From Brevundimonas sp. UBA986 (lineage in GTDB: Bacteria > Pseudomonadota > Alphaproteobacteria > Caulobacterales > Caulobacteraceae), in NCBI GenBank assembly GCA_002292165.1, contig DBBK01000176.1, positions 7,449 through 35,743 on the forward strand: DNA of 28,295 bases. The letters are read 5' to 3'. The notes beneath the pieces were generated by a model, which had not been told where the DNA came from, ran no database searches, and was given only the letters and a program-made list of their open reading frames with translations. Each line of letters starts with the position of its first letter. Position 1 is the stretch's first letter. This document shows, piece by piece, positions 25,408 through 28,295 of the stretch. The position numbers and the translations under genes are program-made.

Positions 25408-25608
25408 CTATTTCGGCTTCCGCTCGGCCCAGCTCAGCAGGGGCAGGAGCGGCACGCCCCAGGCGATGCCGGAAATGCCGTAGAAGAGCAGATGCACCAG
25501 CGGATGGTCCGGCAGCATCGCCCCGATCGAGATCACCGCCCAGACGTAGAAGGCCAGGAAGGCGACGACGCCCAGGGCCGCGACCGCCCGCCGGGTGCGG
25601 GGACCCAT
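25408..25608 (-). CDS. Small membrane protein, DUF2842 family
   Basis: 66-residue inner-membrane protein with two predicted helices (VAALGVVAFLAFYVWAVISIG and LLFYGISGIAWGVPLLPLL) joined by a short LPDHPLVH loop, ending in the basic tail SWAERKPK. Size and the G-x-x-W-x-x-P-x-x-P-L-x-x-W ending match the alphaproteobacterial DUF2842 family. The ATG overlaps the stop of the upstream small membrane gene (ATGA). Function is unknown. Its location opposite the heme A synthase gene hints at a respiratory or membrane role, but nothing in the sequence proves this. Confidence 0.85.
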   Translation of the reverse strand: MGPRTRRAVAALGVVAFLAFYVWAVISIGAMLPDHPLVHLLFYGISGIAWGVPLLPLLSWAERKPK

Positions 25609-25943
25609 CAGCGCTTGTTCCGGAACAGATAGTAGGCGACCAGGCTGAGCACCGCGCCGCCCAGAGCCCAGCCGACCCATAGCCAGCTGTCCATGGTGGT
25701 GTTGGCGAACACCCGGATCGGCAGGAACCAGCCGCACACCGCCCCGACCCCGGCGACCAGCAGGGCGGCGAAATAGCCGCGCTTGCCGCTCAGCAGATCG
25801 GCGATCCAGGCCACGGCCAGCACGCCCAGAGCGGCGATGACGATGTCGGCGTACTGCAAGCCCTTGTTCCTCCAACCGTGTTCGTTTTTCGCGCCGTGGT
25901 GGACGACGAAATCGTCTTTGATCTTGTCGCCCCGGGCGGGCAT
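25608..25943 (-). CDS. Hypothetical small membrane protein
   Basis: 111-residue protein. It has a charged N-terminus (MPARGDKIKDDFVVHHGAKNEHG), then three predicted membrane helices (ADIVIAALGVLAVAWIADLL, GYFAALLVAGVGAVCGWFL and WLWVGWALGGAVLSLVAYYL) and the basic tail FRNKR. The glycine-rich helices and overall size recall the GlsB/YeaQ transglycosylase-associated family, but I do not see enough to assign it. It is co-transcribed with the DUF2842 gene through an ATGA overlap and divergent from the heme A synthase gene, with 61 bases between the start codons. Confidence 0.75.
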   Translation of the reverse strand: MPARGDKIKDDFVVHHGAKNEHGWRNKGLQYADIVIAALGVLAVAWIADLLSGKRGYFAALLVAGVGAVCGWFLPIRVFANTTMDSWLWVGWALGGAVLSLVAYYLFRNKR

Positions 25944-26004
25944 ACCGCCACGGTCCGGGGTCCTTCCCGACCCCTAGCATAGCCGTCAGGACATCGGGCG
26001 TCGA

Positions 26005-27066
26005 ATGAACCGTTTCGCGTACCGCGACCAGAGCCGTTCGGTCGCCATCTGGCTCTTTCTCTGCGCCGCCATGGTCTTCGCCATGGTGGTGATCGGGGGC
26101 GTCACCCGCCTGACCGGCTCGGGCCTGTCGATCACCGAGTGGAAGCCGATCATGGGCGCCATCCCGCCCATGTCCGACGCCGCCTGGGTCGACGCCTTCC
26201 AGAAGTACAAGGCCATCCCCCAGTACGCCCAGATCAATGCGGGCATGAGCCTGTCGGAGTTCCAGGGCATCTTCTGGTGGGAGTGGCTGCACCGTCTGGT
26301 CGGGCGGCTGGTCGGGGTGGTCTTCTTCGTCCCCTTCATCGTCTTCGTGGTCATCAAGCGCATTCCGCGCCGGCTGATCTGGCGCTGCCTCGTCCTGCTG
26401 GCCATGGGCGGGCTGCAGGGGCTGATCGGCTGGTGGATGGTGACAAGCGGCCTGTCGGTCCGCGTCGACGTCGCGCCTGAGCGGCTGACCATCCATCTGG
26501 GCCTCGCCCTGCTGATCTTTATGGGCCTGATCTGGACCGGGCTGGAGGCCTGGGCCGGGCAGGAGCATTCGCGCTCGCCCGAGGGCTGGAGCCGCGGCGC
26601 CACGGCCCTGCTGGTCGCCGTCTTCATCCAGTGCCTGCTCGGCGGCCTCGTCGCCGGGGCCAAGGCGGGCTTCGTCTACACCGACTGGCCGCTGATGAAC
26701 GGCGGCGTCTTCCCGCCCGTGGAGTGGGGGAAGGGCGCCATCGCCTTCCTGCATGATCAGGCGCTGGTGCAGTTCGATCACCGCATCTGGGCCTATGCCC
26801 TGCTGATCGGCGGCACGGCCTATGCCGTTCAGGCCTGGCGCTGGCGCCTCGCCGAAGGTCTGGGCTTCTCGGCCTTCCTCGTCGCGGGCGCCCTGTGGCT
26901 GCAGGCGATCCTGGGCATCGTCACCCTGATCAACGCCGTGCCCCTGTGGCTGGGCGGGCTGCATCAGGCGGGCGCGGCCGTCGTCCTGCTGCTGGCCACC
27001 GCCAACCTCTGGCTGGTCCGCCGGTCCCAGCCCCGGCTGTTCATGTCAGGGCCCAGACGGCGCTAG
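26005..27066 (+). CDS. ctaA: Heme A synthase (COX15/CtaA)
   Basis: 353-residue inner-membrane oxygenase that converts heme O to heme A for aa3-type cytochrome oxidase. Eight helices in two pseudo-repeats are expected. Family features are VVIGGVTRLTGSGLSITEWKPI near the N-terminus, EWLHRLVGR with the first heme histidine, and HLGLALLIFMG. The second repeat has GGLVAGAKAGFVYTDWPLMNG, VQFDHRIWAY and the final GLHQAGAAVVLL. Histidines expected to bind the two hemes are present in all four positions. This long COX15 type is typical of Alphaproteobacteria and mitochondria. It is convergent with the phosphatase gene, with only ten bases between the stops. Confidence 0.95.
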   Translation: MNRFAYRDQSRSVAIWLFLCAAMVFAMVVIGGVTRLTGSGLSITEWKPIMGAIPPMSDAAWVDAFQKYKAIPQYAQINAGMSLSEFQGIFWWEWLHRLVGRLVGVVFFVPFIVFVVIKRIPRRLIWRCLVLLAMGGLQGLIGWWMVTSGLSVRVDVAPERLTIHLGLALLIFMGLIWTGLEAWAGQEHSRSPEGWSRGATALLVAVFIQCLLGGLVAGAKAGFVYTDWPLMNGGVFPPVEWGKGAIAFLHDQALVQFDHRIWAYALLIGGTAYAVQAWRWRLAEGLGFSAFLVAGALWLQAILGIVTLINAVPLWLGGLHQAGAAVVLLLATANLWLVRRSQPRLFMSGPRRR

Positions 27067-27076
27067 GAAGGCGGCG

Positions 27077-27535
27077 CTAGGCCGTCAGCGCTTTCGCCAG
27101 CCCGGCCGCGCCCGCCGAAACCTCGCGCCAGGTGACCTCGAACCCGGCGTCATCGCCATAGTAGGGGTCGGCCACCGATTGCCCCGGCCGCCCGGCGTGA
27201 TCCAGCAACAGGCTGAGCGACGCCGTCCCGTCCTTCGGCTGGAGCCGCTTCAGATTGGCCAGATTGTCTGCGTCCAGCGCCACGATATGGCTGAAGTGCC
27301 GGAAGTCCTCCGCCTTCACCTGCCGCCCGCGATAGCCGGAGATGTCGATCCCGTGCCGCCGCGCCGTCGCCTGCGCCCTCGGGTCCGGTGGATCGCCGAC
27401 ATGCCAGCCCCCGGTTCCCGCCGACTCGATCTCGACGTCGAGACCCAGCCGCGCCGCCTCCGCCTTCATCGCCGCCTCGGCCAGCGGCGAGCGACAGATG
27501 TTGCCGAGGCAGACGAACAGCACAGACGGCGTCAT
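27077..27535 (-). CDS. Low-molecular-weight protein tyrosine phosphatase
   Basis: 152-residue cytosolic phosphatase with the active-site loop C9-L-G-N-I-C-R15-S (CX5R) right after the first beta strand and the general acid D123 in VADPYYGDD. Additional family features are SAGTGGWHVGDPPDPRA and HGIDISGYRGRQV. Many bacterial members dephosphorylate tyrosine kinases of polysaccharide export; others have unknown targets. The ATG at 27535 overlaps the mutL stop (ATGA), so it is translated after mutL. The frame is open for 24 more codons inside mutL, which is not conserved sequence. There is no partner kinase in the window. Confidence 0.94.
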   Translation of the reverse strand: MTPSVLFVCLGNICRSPLAEAAMKAEAARLGLDVEIESAGTGGWHVGDPPDPRAQATARRHGIDISGYRGRQVKAEDFRHFSHIVALDADNLANLKRLQPKDGTASLSLLLDHAGRPGQSVADPYYGDDAGFEVTWREVSAGAAGLAKALTA

Positions 27536-28295
27536 CACCGTCGCCCGAACAGCTTCTCGAGGTCGCCCAGCTTCAGCTCGACATAGGTCGGGCGGCCGTG
27601 GTTGCACTGGCCGGAATGGGGCGTGGCCTCCATCTGGCGGAGCAGGGCGTTCATCTCGGGCGCGGACAGGACCCGTCCAGCACGCACCGAGCCGTGGCAG
27701 GCCATGGTGCCGCAGACGTCGCCGAGACGCTCGGTCAGGGCCAGGGCCGCCCCGTGTTCGGACAGGTCGTCGGCGATATCGCGGATCAGGCCCTGAACAT
27801 CGGTATCGCCGAGCAGGGCCGGGGTCTCGCGCACCAGAACGGCCCCAGCCCCGAAGGCCTCAACGATCAGGCCCAGTTCGGCCAGCTCATCCGCCTTGGC
27901 CACCACGCGGTCGGCCTCGGACGGATCCAGTTCGACCACCTCGGGCGTCAGCAGGGCCTGTCGCGTCACCGAACCGGCGGCCATCTGGACCTTCATCTTC
28001 TCATAGACGAGGCGTTCGTGGGCCGCGTGCTGGTCCACCACCACGATGCCGTCGCGCGTCTGGGCGACGATATAGGTGCCGTGGACCTGGGCCCGGGCGG
28101 CGCCCAGCGGATGATCGACATAGTCGGGCGCGGCGCCCGACCCGGCCTGACTGGGCCAGCTCGCGAAACCGGGCGAGGCCTGTTCGACCCGCGCCGACTG
28201 TTCGTTCAGCCCGGGCAGGACGCCGGTCGTGGGGCGTGCGGGCGGCGCCTCCCAGGCCTGCCAGCCGCTGAAGCTCGTCGCCGACGGCGTCGAGG
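27535..28295 (-). CDS. mutL: DNA mismatch repair protein MutL (3' part, cut by window edge)
   Basis: The reading frame is open to the right edge, so only the last 253 codons are present: the end of the linker and the C-terminal dimerisation/endonuclease domain. The endonuclease motif DQHAAHERLVYE (DQHA-x2-E-x4-E) is intact, with the supporting ACHGSVRAGR and CNHGRPTYVEL motifs, so this MutL is predicted to nick DNA, as expected for a bacterium without the MutH system. The N-terminal ATPase domain lies outside the window. The stop overlaps the start of the phosphatase gene. Confidence 0.95.
   Translation of the reverse strand, partial: STPSATSFSGWQAWEAPPARPTTGVLPGLNEQSARVEQASPGFASWPSQAGSGAAPDYVDHPLGAARAQVHGTYIVAQTRDGIVVVDQHAAHERLVYEKMKVQMAAGSVTRQALLTPEVVELDPSEADRVVAKADELAELGLIVEAFGAGAVLVRETPALLGDTDVQGLIRDIADDLSEHGAALALTERLGDVCGTMACHGSVRAGRVLSAPEMNALLRQMEATPHSGQCNHGRPTYVELKLGDLEKLFGRR

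Overview
The window is a high-GC (by eye about two-thirds G+C), gene-dense stretch of an alphaproteobacterial chromosome, most likely Caulobacterales and probably Brevundimonas or a close relative. This rests on the gene order (glyA-nrdR-ribD-ribE-ribBA-ribH-nusB-thiL, hppA, bamE, a CBP3-type chaperone, DUF177, plsX, fabH, ihfA, MerR), the use of 5-aminolevulinate synthase rather than the glutamyl-tRNA route, promoters resembling the Caulobacter sigma-73 type, and many four-base stop/start overlaps. Most of the window is core metabolism and envelope biogenesis. I see no prophage, transposase, CRISPR array or recognisable defence system.

Layout. 106-2375 (minus): lptF-lptG, the permease pair of the LPS exporter. 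The first 105 bases are non-coding. 2521-5367 (plus): pepA, holC, then three consecutive small lipoproteins of the I78 peptidase-inhibitor type. They run head-on into a large secreted M61 metallopeptidase (5364-7307, minus), and the two stop codons share one CTAG. 7482-9115 (plus): two paralogous exported methyltransferase-like proteins. 9137-9658: an orphan membrane protein of clearly lower GC. 9790-11195: hemA preceded by a Fur-like box and a second palindrome, followed by a 59-residue protein. 11276-17405: glyA, nrdR and the riboflavin genes through nusB and thiL, packed with overlapping starts; an NrdR-box-like palindrome sits upstream of glyA. 17468-17989: a secreted protein of unknown function. 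18184-20343: a K+-independent proton-pumping pyrophosphatase, followed by a folded intergenic repeat and a strong terminator. 20555-21034 (minus): bamE. 21123-25201 (plus): CBP3-like chaperone, DUF177, plsX, fabH, ihfA and a MerR regulator. 25262-25338: tRNA-Pro(GGG) with a good promoter. 25408-25943 (minus): two tiny membrane proteins. 26005-27066: heme A synthase. 27077-28295 (minus): a low-molecular-weight phosphatase and the 3' part of mutL, which runs off the window.

How the parts connect. HemA (heme precursor), heme A synthase and the cytochrome bc1 assembly chaperone all serve respiration. NrdR, GlyA and the RibBA/RibE/RibH proteins supply or control nucleotide and cofactor metabolism. 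PlsX-FabH (lipid), LptFG (LPS) and BamE (outer-membrane proteins) serve the envelope. The less ordinary parts are the I78 triplet with its CTxC loop, the exported methyltransferase-like pair with an altered SAM loop, the low-GC orphan gene, a lone RibD reductase domain beside a RibBA with a degenerate second domain, an apparent CTG start on ribH, and several palindromic operator candidates. I do not see a complete, clearly novel multi-gene system. The I78 triplet beside the M61 protease and the methyltransferase-like pair are the closest candidates.
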